Positions 23,805 to 32,264 of a stretch of 64,000 bases of DNA are shown one piece after another. Positions within the stretch are counted from its first letter, which is position 1. Each line of letters begins with the position of its first letter. Position numbers and translations under genes: made by a program. This DNA is from Companilactobacillus jidongensis. Lineage in GTDB: Bacteria; Bacillota; Bacilli; Lactobacillales; Lactobacillaceae. Location: assembly GCF_003946575.1 (NCBI RefSeq), contig NZ_RHOP01000001.1:1-64000 (forward strand). Reading direction: 5' to 3'. The notes below the pieces were generated by a model that saw nothing but the letters and a program-made list of their open reading frames with translations, had not been told where the DNA came from and searched no databases.

Positions 23805-24830
23805 TTATGTGAGTCCTTTCATCATCCCGTATACTGGGAGAAGTACAATCAAATATGTCACGAGTATCACAATAGCAATCACTCCGAACAATATAGGCTG
23901 TACCAAATTTAGTATTTTTTTTAGTCGTCTTTGGGTCTCTTCAAACTTGAGCTCAGACATCAATGTCAAATCTTGCCCAATTTCTTTAGTACTGCCACCT
24001 GATTGAAGTATCATCTTCAATTCATTTGGCAATAGTGGTTCGTTCTCTATCAATGAATATATATTCTTCCCACAACTCATTCCAGTGCTGAATTTGTTTG
24101 ATAATGCACACTGTATCGATCCTTGTTCAAATAGTTGACTTGATGAACAAATATCATGGAGATTCATACCACTTCCAACTTGCATCCCCAATCCTTGTAA
24201 AATTATGAATTGAAAAAAACTAGAATATGTTTTACCAATAATTGGAAGTTTGATGAGTACAACTGCTCGCTGATATTCAGTCATTTTTTTTAATTTGTAA
24301 ATAAAATACGTCATCCCGATAAACGTGAATATAATTAAAGAAATAACTGACATAATAAATATATCTATCAAGTTACTATCATTATTCAGATCCAATTGAG
24401 GAATAATATATGCTTTCATTCCTACTAACATCACTACCAAAAACAACATTATAAAAACTGGATAGGCCAAGAGATCCATCAATTTTTCTTTTTGCCGAGA
24501 TTTGTTTTGTAAGATCATTCCACTTTGAAACAACGTCTGTTGCAAGCCACCATGGCTTTGTGCAATCATCAATTGATTATTTATCACTGGTGGCAGTTTC
24601 AGATGGCGCATTGCATGGGCTATCATTTCACCCATTTGCAAATCCTGATAAATCAAATCAAAAATATCTTTTTTATCTTCTAGCATCTTTAAACAATTAA
24701 TAGCTTGTTTAATCGAAAAACCATTCATAGTTAGTCGACTTAATACCAACAAATATTCCGCTTGTTTCTGTGGCTTTAATTTTTTATCCGTAAATAAATT
24801 CTTGGTAAGTATCTTCATCGATATATCCAT
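23805..24830 (-). CDS. comGB: ComGB, type II secretion/pilus platform protein
   Basis: 341 residues of the GspF/PilC family with three hydrophobic helices (two mid-protein, one near the C-terminus) and two repeated T2SSF domains. Marks include MIAQSHGGLQQTLFQSG (~87-103) and the second-half equivalent LQSGGSTKEIGQDL. It anchors pseudopilus assembly in the membrane. The reading frame overlaps the end of comGA by 47 bases; a second ATG at 24818 would shorten this. Confidence 0.87.
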   Translation of the reverse strand: MDISMKILTKNLFTDKKLKPQKQAEYLLVLSRLTMNGFSIKQAINCLKMLEDKKDIFDLIYQDLQMGEMIAHAMRHLKLPPVINNQLMIAQSHGGLQQTLFQSGMILQNKSRQKEKLMDLLAYPVFIMLFLVVMLVGMKAYIIPQLDLNNDSNLIDIFIMSVISLIIFTFIGMTYFIYKLKKMTEYQRAVVLIKLPIIGKTYSSFFQFIILQGLGMQVGSGMNLHDICSSSQLFEQGSIQCALSNKFSTGMSCGKNIYSLIENEPLLPNELKMILQSGGSTKEIGQDLTLMSELKFEETQRRLKKILNLVQPILFGVIAIVILVTYLIVLLPVYGMMKGLT

Positions 24831-25752
24831 CTTGAAAAGTATTTTTGATCATCTGAGCCCAATTATTATCAGGTTCATTTGTATTGATAAATTGCTTAAT
24901 GCTTTCTGTATCAATCAAATCGATAAACAATTCCTTCTTATTGATGGTCGGAATCAATCTCTGATATGAAATTAAATTTATTGAATTTAAAATTTCTAAA
25001 TCATTTATTCCAAATTGTTTTAATCTTTGAAGCACAGAATACTTTGATTTACCATGAATCGTGGTGAGAACTGTGTAACCGCATAGTGCCGCCTGCATAG
25101 CTTGCTGTGCTGTCTTACTATCACGTATTTCTCCGATGATCAAGACCTCTGGACGATGGCGAAGACTTGTCTTAATCAGCTCTTCATAGTTCATACCAGA
25201 ATCTTCATTAACTTGCAGTTGTAAAAACGAATCTTCTACAATTTCAATCGGATCTTCAATACACATTACCGTTTTATTGACTGACAAATATCTGCCAAGT
25301 GCATACATCAATGATGTTTTGCCTGAACCCATAGGACCGGCGAAAATCATCATTCCTTTTCGCTTAGCAATTGGCAGCAACTCGTTCAAAATACCTTGAT
25401 CCATTCCGATACCCAATGCTTGGGGATAAATCAACCGGATTACAACTGATTCTCGATTTCTGAAGTCTCCAACAGCTGAAATACGAATATGAATCCGATG
25501 ATTCTGAAAATAAAAACTAAAAGAGCCTTTTTGGGATCTCCGTCTTTCAGAAACATCTAGTCCACCATTGAACTTCAAGAAGTTAATGATTGCTGATGTT
25601 TCATCCAATGTAAATTCCGCAAATACGTACTTCCCGCCATCATTGCGAGCTTCGATCCGATATGAATCTTCTTTAGGTAAAAAATAAATATCCGATACCA
25701 TATCCTTACAAGCATTCAATAATAAATCGTTAGCCATCGTTTCAGTGGTCAT
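24784..25752 (-). CDS. comGA: ComGA, competence pilus assembly ATPase
   Basis: 322 residues, GspE/PilB-type secretion ATPase. Walker A GPMGSGKTS (~139-147), Asp box IEDPIE (~164), Walker B with EVLIIGEIRDSKTAQ (~196-210) and the His box. It powers assembly of the ComGC pseudopilus. First gene of seven; GGAGG lies 6 bases before ATG. Only about 30 bases separate it from the yebC terminator, leaving little space for an ordinary promoter. Confidence 0.92.
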   Translation of the reverse strand: MTTETMANDLLLNACKDMVSDIYFLPKEDSYRIEARNDGGKYVFAEFTLDETSAIINFLKFNGGLDVSERRRSQKGSFSFYFQNHRIHIRISAVGDFRNRESVVIRLIYPQALGIGMDQGILNELLPIAKRKGMMIFAGPMGSGKTSLMYALGRYLSVNKTVMCIEDPIEIVEDSFLQLQVNEDSGMNYEELIKTSLRHRPEVLIIGEIRDSKTAQQAMQAALCGYTVLTTIHGKSKYSVLQRLKQFGINDLEILNSINLISYQRLIPTINKKELFIDLIDTESIKQFINTNEPDNNWAQMIKNTFQDGYIDEDTYQEFIYG

Positions 25753-25781
25753 GTCATTCCTCCTTATACTTAAAATTACGT

Positions 25782-25817
25782 AAAAAAAAAGACCGCAAAC
25801 TTTAAAAGTTTGCGATT
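25782..25817 (-). terminator. Terminator between yebC and comGA
   Basis: Perfect 9-bp stem CGCAAACTT/AAGTTTGCG (25794-25802 with 25806-25814), 3-base loop, then nine U after two spacer bases on the minus strand. Confidence 0.88.
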
Positions 25818-25831
25818 TTTATTATTTATGA

Positions 25832-26566
25832 CTATTCTTCGTCATCATCAGCTGCGGCTGTATAAACTTCTGAAACATCATCGTCATCTTCAAGTTGATC
25901 GATCATGTGTTCAAATTGTTCTTGTTTATCTTCAGGAACTGCTGTTGTATTTTGGGGAATCATTGTTAATTCAGCATTAGCAATTTCATAACCCTTTGCA
26001 ATTAGTCCATCACGAACTGCGGCAAATTCTTTGGCATCAGTATAAATTTCAAATGCTTCATCTGATGTTTGCAAATCGTCTGCTCCAAGATCCATGATGT
26101 CTAAAAGAACTTCATCTTCGTCTTGTGTATTCTTTGAGCGATCGAGTACAAGGTAACCTTTACGATCAAACATATATGCAACTGATCCACTAGAACCTAA
26201 ACTACCTCCGTTACGAGTAAACGCAACACGTACGGCAGAGGCTGTTCTGTTCTTGTTATCTGTCAAAGCTTCAACTAAAACTGCAACTCCACCTGGAGCA
26301 TAGCCTTCGTATATAACCTCATCATAATGTTCTTCACTGCCACCTTCGGCCTTATCTAAGGCACGCTTGATATTATCTTTAGGCATGTTAGCTGCACGAG
26401 CTTTATCTACTATTAAACGGAGAGCAGCGTTACTGTCCGGATCGGCACCACCCGATTTTGCTGCCATGAATAATTCACGTGATAGTTTTTGGAAAATCTT
26501 TCCACGTTTAGAATCTTGGGCGTTTTTTCTACCCTGGATGTTATGCCATTTTGAGTGTCCTGACAT
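25832..26566 (-). CDS. yebC: YebC/PmpR-family regulator or translation factor
   Basis: 244 residues. Starts with the family signature [20 protein letters not shown] and continues with [10 protein letters not shown]-type and [22 protein letters not shown] segments; acidic tail ending in DDDEE. Described as a DNA-binding regulator and, in newer work, as a ribosome-associated factor helping proline-rich stretches. The nearby LPXTG protein contains a proline repeat, but a link is speculative. Usually found just upstream of comG in lactobacilli, as here. Confidence 0.93.
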   Translation of the reverse strand: MSGHSKWHNIQGRKNAQDSKRGKIFQKLSRELFMAAKSGGADPDSNAALRLIVDKARAANMPKDNIKRALDKAEGGSEEHYDEVIYEGYAPGGVAVLVEALTDNKNRTASAVRVAFTRNGGSLGSSGSVAYMFDRKGYLVLDRSKNTQDEDEVLLDIMDLGADDLQTSDEAFEIYTDAKEFAAVRDGLIAKGYEIANAELTMIPQNTTAVPEDKQEQFEHMIDQLEDDDDVSEVYTAAADDDEE

Positions 26567-26607
26567 TTCTGCTTCCTTCTTTCGTCAATAATTGTAAACC
26601 AGGTAAT

Positions 26608-26636
26608 ATAATATCAAACTATGCCCGCCATTACAA
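26608..26636 (-). promoter_or_regulatory. yebC promoter
   Basis: TTGTAA (26631-26636), 17-base spacer, TATTAT (26608-26613) on the minus strand, about 40 bases before the yebC ATG. Confidence 0.6.
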
Positions 26637-26668
26637 TGTCTACAATCAATTAACTACTCGTTTAAAAG

Positions 26669-29600
26669 CTATATTTTTCTTCTTTTAATATCAATTCCTA
26701 ATAATCCTAGTGCCGCTATAACGATACCAACTACAGAAATAGCTGTTCCATTGCTAGAACTTGTTTGTGGTAATCGACCACCATTATATGTTTTAGCAGA
26801 TAAATTATCAGATGGTAATATTACTGTTTTAGAACCAGATAGGACAATCACATTGCTTGGATTCTGGTTATTATTACTTACACTAGCTGAATCTGTATTC
26901 GCTATTGGTGGATCTACTGGATTTGTAGGATCTTTGGGATCTGTCGGATCCGTTGGGTCTGTCGGATCTGTTGGGTCTGTTGGGTCTGTTGGGTCTGTTG
27001 GGTCTGTTGGGTCTGTTGGGTCTGTTGGGTCTGTTGGGTCTGTACCACCATTGCCGCTATCATTCCCAGTTCCCAAAACATGTAATACAACTGTCTTGGT
27101 CTGACCATCTTTCGTACTTAACAAAACATCGTAATTCCCCACAGCGGTCAGATTAGCACCATTCAAATCAAGTTCAACATCCTCTGGTTGACCATTCTCG
27201 TCAGTCGCACTTGCCTGAAAATCACTCACAGTCGGAGTTGACTCACCGACATGCATTGTATAATCACTGCCTGCTAAACTAAGTGCAGCTTTGTCAATGG
27301 TAAAGGTTCCGTTATTGACCGTAACAATGTAATTTCCATTTGCTGTATAAGTAATGTTGATTGGATAATCACCAACAGTCTCTCCTGCTTGTCTATCAAT
27401 ACTATATTCAAAATCATTATTGTAGATAGTTCCATTAACCGTAGCTGATAAAACTGGATCCTTTTGTCCAGCAATTTTGGAGCTATTATTTGCTGTAATT
27501 GTTACGTTCTCTGGACTGATAGTGAATGATGGCAGATCTCCTGCCAATGTCCAATTGTAAGTTGCGCTTTGATCAAGACTATTAAGATTACTTATTCCCT
27601 GATCAGATAAGGCCACTTGGTAACTACCAGCATTAGTTGCATTGCCATTTTCAATCTTCAGATCCCCGGCTTGGAGTTGATAAGTCGTGTTGTCGGATAA
27701 TTGCACATAATATTTCGAAGTATCGGGCGTCTGACTAACGCCATTATAAGTACTTGATGAACCACCAACAATTTGATAAGTACCTTCGGCTTTTAAAACT
27801 GTGACGGTAACTGCAGTACTATCATTTCCATAGCTATAAGTAACTGTATACTGATGCGCTTTGGATGTATCTACAGTATCTACAGGGGTATCTGCTGTAT
27901 AATCATGAACCGAAACAGTTATACTACTCAAACTTACAGACTGCCCATCAGGGGTTTGTGCACTAACAAAGTTGTCCTTTGGTTCCCAGTTAGATCCAGC
28001 CATAATTTGTGAACTAACAGCCTTAATATCGGGATCATTTAAAACAACATTATAATCACCATTGTATCCATCGCTCATATACCAATGGAATGAGAATGAA
28101 TTAGTTCCTGTCGGTATGTTAAATAATCCAGTATATTCACTATATGTAACGCCATTAGTTAAACTACTCAAATTCAATACTTTTTCAGTATAGCCATCGA
28201 CATTCAAATCAAATAAGTCGGAAATATTATCATGGGCAGAATCCGTAAAAATCGTTGCTGCTTGATCAGCCGCTACATTGCCTTGCAATACAGCACTCGG
28301 TGCATAAATATTAGTAATACGGTTATACTTGAAGGCTTCGTCCTTAATAGTTGTATTGCTTCCATCTAACACCAATTTTGTAATCTGATTACCCAAGAAT
28401 GCCTCTGTACCAACAGAAGTTGTTGCTGCTGGTAATTCAACAGTTCCGCCAATATTATTGAATGCAAAAGCAGAATCACCGATACTTTGAAGATTATTAT
28501 CAAATTTAACACCTGTTATATGATCACCAGCAAATGCCTGGTCACCAATCGAGTTTAAACTGTCGGAGAAGTCTAAATCTCCTGTAACTCCTGAGTACTC
28601 AAAAGCACCATTACCAATAGTAGCTAAACTCGTAGCATTCGAAATATCTATATTCGATAATTCTCCATCATAAAGAAAGGCTGAATCGCCAATAGACACC
28701 AGCCCACTGTCTAATTTGACTGACTGTAAATGAGTATTGGATACAAAGGCAAGCTTTCCAATGGTTTGAACTGAATCAGGTAAATCTATGCTTGTTAATC
28801 CAGTATCATAAGCAAAAGCACTATCTCCGATTGTTGTTAATGTACTTGGAAAATTAACTGTTGTTAGTCCTGTATCACCTGCAAAAGATGCGGTGCCAAT
28901 GGTAGTCAGTCCCTCATTAAGACTGAGATTGGTTAAATCCGAATCATAAGCAAAGGCATTATCTCCAATAGTCTTCACCGAATTAGGAAGAACAATTGAC
29001 GAAGCATGTGCTGATATAAAGGCATTGTTGCCAATAGTGGTCAATGTCGTATTATTCGACATATCAATGGACGTTAGATTAGGTATATACGCAAAAGCTC
29101 CATCACCAATGGTTTGTAATCCATCATTTATAACCACGCTAGTGATATTGTCATTACCAACAAACGCATTATCGCCAACCGCGGTAACATCGTAATCCTT
29201 GCTATTCAAGTTTACTTTAGAAGGAATATTAACCTCAGTATAAGTACCGTTAATTCCCGTAACAGTCGCCGTTGAATTAGTATCATCAGTACTCCACAAA
29301 AAATCATCTGCACTATCAGCAACTGTCTTAGTAGCGGCAGGTGCTACAACTGTGGTTGGAGTTGATGTAGCATCTACAGCATCAGCTGGAGCTGCCGCAG
29401 CGACCGCTTCAGGAACAGGTGCGGTCGACTGAACTGTCGGAGCTGCGTTGCTAGTATTAACCGCTTCGGTAGTAACTTCAGGCGTAGATGCGTCTGACGA
29501 CGGTACAGGTGTAGTTACCGTTGTATCTGAGGTACCTGAAGCAGTGCCATCAGTCTGGCTGACAGCATTCACAGGTGTTGCTAATGGAGTGACTGTAGCG

Positions 29601-29899
29601 GCAGGTGTCGCATCCGCAGTCTTAGTTTGAACTGATGTAGAGCTCTGGACCACCGGAGTTGAAGTTGTTACCGGTGTGGAAGTATCTGATGTTGCATCAG
29701 AATTTCCAGTTGTATTATCAGAACTAGTACTTGTAGATGCAGTGCTATCCGACACTGTTGAACTAGACTCACCAGTTGAATCTGCCTTAACGACTAATTC
29801 ATGTTTAAATGATGCACCAACTCCCATTGCCATCACAGCACTAGCAGCAATCATCAATTGTTTACTATTTTTGGATATCATTATCTTTCTATTTTTCAT
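26669..29899 (-). CDS. LPXTG-anchored surface protein with leucine-rich (BspA-type) repeats
   Basis: 1076 residues. A signal peptide (to about residue 40) leads into a Ser/Thr/Ala-rich linker (~40-195). About a dozen LRR_5/BspA-like repeats follow (~225-540), of the pattern TIGDNAFAYxxxLTSIxLP. Next come beta-rich Ig/MBG-like domains (~570-930), one with VTITANNSSKIAGQKDP. The C-terminal wall spacer contains 12 TDP units, and the sorting signal is LPQTS plus hydrophobic helix and the tail KRRK. Sortase should link it to peptidoglycan. Such repeats serve in adhesion to host or other cells in known cases; the ligand here is unknown. Stands alone between yebC and a VanZ-like gene. Confidence 0.9.
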   Translation of the reverse strand: MKNRKIMISKNSKQLMIAASAVMAMGVGASFKHELVVKADSTGESSSTVSDSTASTSTSSDNTTGNSDATSDTSTPVTTSTPVVQSSTSVQTKTADATPAATVTPLATPVNAVSQTDGTASGTSDTTVTTPVPSSDASTPEVTTEAVNTSNAAPTVQSTAPVPEAVAAAAPADAVDATSTPTTVVAPAATKTVADSADDFLWSTDDTNSTATVTGINGTYTEVNIPSKVNLNSKDYDVTAVGDNAFVGNDNITSVVINDGLQTIGDGAFAYIPNLTSIDMSNNTTLTTIGNNAFISAHASSIVLPNSVKTIGDNAFAYDSDLTNLSLNEGLTTIGTASFAGDTGLTTVNFPSTLTTIGDSAFAYDTGLTSIDLPDSVQTIGKLAFVSNTHLQSVKLDSGLVSIGDSAFLYDGELSNIDISNATSLATIGNGAFEYSGVTGDLDFSDSLNSIGDQAFAGDHITGVKFDNNLQSIGDSAFAFNNIGGTVELPAATTSVGTEAFLGNQITKLVLDGSNTTIKDEAFKYNRITNIYAPSAVLQGNVAADQAATIFTDSAHDNISDLFDLNVDGYTEKVLNLSSLTNGVTYSEYTGLFNIPTGTNSFSFHWYMSDGYNGDYNVVLNDPDIKAVSSQIMAGSNWEPKDNFVSAQTPDGQSVSLSSITVSVHDYTADTPVDTVDTSKAHQYTVTYSYGNDSTAVTVTVLKAEGTYQIVGGSSSTYNGVSQTPDTSKYYVQLSDNTTYQLQAGDLKIENGNATNAGSYQVALSDQGISNLNSLDQSATYNWTLAGDLPSFTISPENVTITANNSSKIAGQKDPVLSATVNGTIYNNDFEYSIDRQAGETVGDYPINITYTANGNYIVTVNNGTFTIDKAALSLAGSDYTMHVGESTPTVSDFQASATDENGQPEDVELDLNGANLTAVGNYDVLLSTKDGQTKTVVLHVLGTGNDSGNGGTDPTDPTDPTDPTDPTDPTDPTDPTDPTDPTDPTDPKDPTNPVDPPIANTDSASVSNNNQNPSNVIVLSGSKTVILPSDNLSAKTYNGGRLPQTSSSNGTAISVVGIVIAALGLLGIDIKRRKI
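26937..27044 (-). repeat. Twelve tandem 9-bp units encoding Thr-Asp-Pro
   Basis: Nine-base units of the form GGGTCTGTT on the plus strand repeat 12 times without interruption; the last eight or so are nearly identical while the 26937 end shows synonymous changes (GGATCC, GTC). They encode the TDP wall-spanning spacer of the LPXTG protein. Homogeneity at one end suggests recent slippage. Confidence 0.95.
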
Positions 29900-30005
29900 A
29901 GTGCTACCCCACTCAAACGAAATTTATTCAATTATATTATCATTTTATACACCATGATAAATTCTGTCTTTAAACAAATATATTTACCATTTATGACAAA
30001 AATAT

Positions 30006-30043
30006 AAGGCCTGATATTGGAAAAATCCAAATATCAAGCCTTT
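30006..30043 (-). terminator. Terminator after the vanZ-like gene
   Basis: Long stem AAGGC(C)TGATATTGGA/TCCAAATATCAAGCCTT with one mismatch and a 4-base A/T loop; on the minus strand it follows the VanZ-like stop. It also reads as a hairpin on the plus strand with a T-run, but no plus-strand gene ends here. Confidence 0.75.
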
Positions 30044-30046
30044 TTA

Positions 30047-30571
30047 TTACAATTCGTCATTATGATGTCGTTCGACTAACCAAAGCACTAGCATAAGAAC
30101 TAAAATACCAGTTAGAGCACCCATGCTATCTAAGATAACATCTGTAACTGATGGGGTTCTACCACCGGTTAATCCTTGATGAAACTCATCGAATGCTGCT
30201 AATCCAGTTGTAGCTAACCATGGGATTAGCATCATCAAAAATTTATTCTTACTGAAATACTTGTATACCGCCAAACATAAAAATAATCCTAGTAGCAGAT
30301 AAATACTAAAATGTGCCCCTTTTCGAATGAAGAATTCAACAAAATGGTAATATCCATCATTCTCGATCGACTGAATTTTTCCACCATAATTAAATTTAAT
30401 TTTACTCAATCCACCATAAAATGGTTTATCCGAATGTCCTAATGTACGCTCCAAAAACGGTACTGAAGTCTGTTGTTTATAAGTCATTGATGAACTATAA
30501 AATAAAATCAGTTCAATCGCAATGACCGCACCCCAGAACCATTTTGCTTTATCTTTTAATTTATTATGCAT
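30047..30571 (-). CDS. VanZ-like family membrane protein
   Basis: 174 residues with four hydrophobic segments and the VanZ-type core: KGAHFSIYLLLGLFLCL, then DEFHQGLTGGRTPSVTDVILDSMGALTG, where the DE.HQ...GR....D pattern defines the family. VanZ raises teicoplanin tolerance in enterococci, but most family members have unknown roles in the cell envelope. No van genes are near. It follows an APC permease after 4 bases, so the two are probably one transcript. Confidence 0.85.
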   Translation of the reverse strand: MHNKLKDKAKWFWGAVIAIELILFYSSSMTYKQQTSVPFLERTLGHSDKPFYGGLSKIKFNYGGKIQSIENDGYYHFVEFFIRKGAHFSIYLLLGLFLCLAVYKYFSKNKFLMMLIPWLATTGLAAFDEFHQGLTGGRTPSVTDVILDSMGALTGILVLMLVLWLVERHHNDEL

Positions 30572-30575
30572 GTTA

Positions 30576-32165
30576 TCATCCCATATTTACTTTTGAATTT
30601 AATTTTCTCGCATCGTCAAAGTACCCAGAATGATAAGAGGAATTGATTGCCCAATAATACATAATCGTTGAGAAAGCAATTATCACTACGAAGTCAATTG
30701 GATATTTAATTAAATTCAATCCACCAAAGTCTGTACTGCCGATCCATGATATAACTGACAATCCTATTAAATGAACAATTATCCATAAACTGGCATACAT
30801 CTTCTGTTTAAATTCTTTGAATCCTCGTCTGTAATCATAAATAAGATAAATTGGCAATCCAACAATTATGATTACAATAACTTGAACTGTCGTTGGAAAC
30901 ATTGACCAATAGATTGCCAAACTTATCAAATCAAAAACAACCGGCGCCAAATACTTCATTCCGCGTATTTTGGTTGGACGCTTGAAGTCAGGACCCATTC
31001 GGCGCAAACTTCCGGCAACTACTGGCCCAGTTAATAATGAAATCAACGTTGAGGCAGCAACTACCCGTGACAATAATGCCCAATTTTTGAACATTAATAT
31101 TAACAAGAAACTAACCATAAAATCAACTGCCAACGCTACACGTGGCGTATTGTATTTATTATTTGTCTTGCTCAAAAACTTAGGTAGATGCTTATTCTTA
31201 GGCATCGACGATAATGACTTACTTGCTGAAGCTGAAAATGCTATTCCACTTCCAACCGGTGAAATAAATGCCGTAAAATAAATTAGCGTTGATAACCAGT
31301 ATACATTTAACAAAATAGCCAAATCGGCGAATGGGGAATTAAAACTAATGTGACTCCAACCCGCACTAATGATCGACTTAGGTAACGAACCAATGAAGAC
31401 AATCTGTAATGAAATGTAAATCAGAGCACTTATCAATAGCGACAAAATAATCCCTCGACGAATATTTACAGCTGGTTTTACAATATCATTACCTAGATTA
31501 ATAACTGTCTGAAAGGCAACATATGAGTATATGATACCTGCACTACCAATAGCAATAAAGATTGAGGACGTACCATTAGGCATAAATTGACTAGTAGTCG
31601 TTCCCATGTTAGTCCAGTCAAAATGTGATGTTATCAAAACAATCATCGTGATAATTGGCACAAATAATTTGAATACTGAAATAAAGTTATTAAATTTGGC
31701 CATAATGGTTACTGACCAATAATTGATCAAAGTAAATACAAAAATCAATAATGTCGCCATCATCAAACCTTCTGCTGACAATTCTCCATGCGACATGAAT
31801 CCGTGAGTCCACTGTGCCCATTTCCAGGGCCAGGTACTCATATATTGAGTTGATGCCACAGCCTCAATCGGAAGAATGGCAAGTAACGATAACCAGTTTG
31901 CCCATGAGGCAATATGCCCTAAAAATGAACCATGAGTATACATCGTAAATCTGCTCATTGCTCCATCTTCCGGAAACATTGTTCCTATCTCTACATAAAC
32001 CATAGCAATCATCGCAACCAAGATTGCTCCAAGTATCCAAGCAATAATAGCTGCTGGACCTGCAATTTTGGCTGCTTGACTAGATCCAAACATCCAACCT
32101 GACCCAATGATGGCACTGAGGCCAAACATCACGGTTGAAAACAGGTTGAGCTTTTTACCTTTCAT
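30576..32165 (-). CDS. APC-superfamily amino acid permease
   Basis: About 529 residues with roughly 12 membrane helices. The APC signature is LFSTVMFGLSAIIGSGWMFGSSQAAKIAGPAA in helix 1 (shown here over residues ~8-39), with the GSGW turn that contacts substrate. I prefer ATG 32165 because a GTGGTGA ribosome site lies upstream and the product begins MKGKKLNLF as in relatives; the frame is open to an ATG at 32201. The substrate cannot be named. Followed closely by the VanZ-like gene and preceded by the glmS terminator. Confidence 0.85.
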   Translation of the reverse strand: MKGKKLNLFSTVMFGLSAIIGSGWMFGSSQAAKIAGPAAIIAWILGAILVAMIAMVYVEIGTMFPEDGAMSRFTMYTHGSFLGHIASWANWLSLLAILPIEAVASTQYMSTWPWKWAQWTHGFMSHGELSAEGLMMATLLIFVFTLINYWSVTIMAKFNNFISVFKLFVPIITMIVLITSHFDWTNMGTTTSQFMPNGTSSIFIAIGSAGIIYSYVAFQTVINLGNDIVKPAVNIRRGIILSLLISALIYISLQIVFIGSLPKSIISAGWSHISFNSPFADLAILLNVYWLSTLIYFTAFISPVGSGIAFSASASKSLSSMPKNKHLPKFLSKTNNKYNTPRVALAVDFMVSFLLILMFKNWALLSRVVAASTLISLLTGPVVAGSLRRMGPDFKRPTKIRGMKYLAPVVFDLISLAIYWSMFPTTVQVIVIIIVGLPIYLIYDYRRGFKEFKQKMYASLWIIVHLIGLSVISWIGSTDFGGLNLIKYPIDFVVIIAFSTIMYYWAINSSYHSGYFDDARKLNSKVNMG

Positions 32166-32212
32166 TAAGAAAATCACCACATCTTTTAAATATTTCGTCA
32201 TTATCGGTAAAC

Positions 32213-32246
32213 AAAAATAGTCTCTATATCCATAGAGGCTATTTTT
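32213..32246 (-). terminator. glmS terminator
   Basis: Stem AATAG(t)CTCTAT/ATAGAG(g)CTATT (32216-32227 with 32232-32243) with a 4-base loop; U-run on the minus strand. Confidence 0.82.
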
Positions 32247-32264
32247 TAATAACTATTTCGTACC

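Noticed and set aside
26751-27156. Plus- and minus-strand frames rich in GSV, GL or QT repeats over the surface-protein gene
   Set aside because: They are out-of-frame readings of the 9-bp TDP repeat, without ribosome sites.
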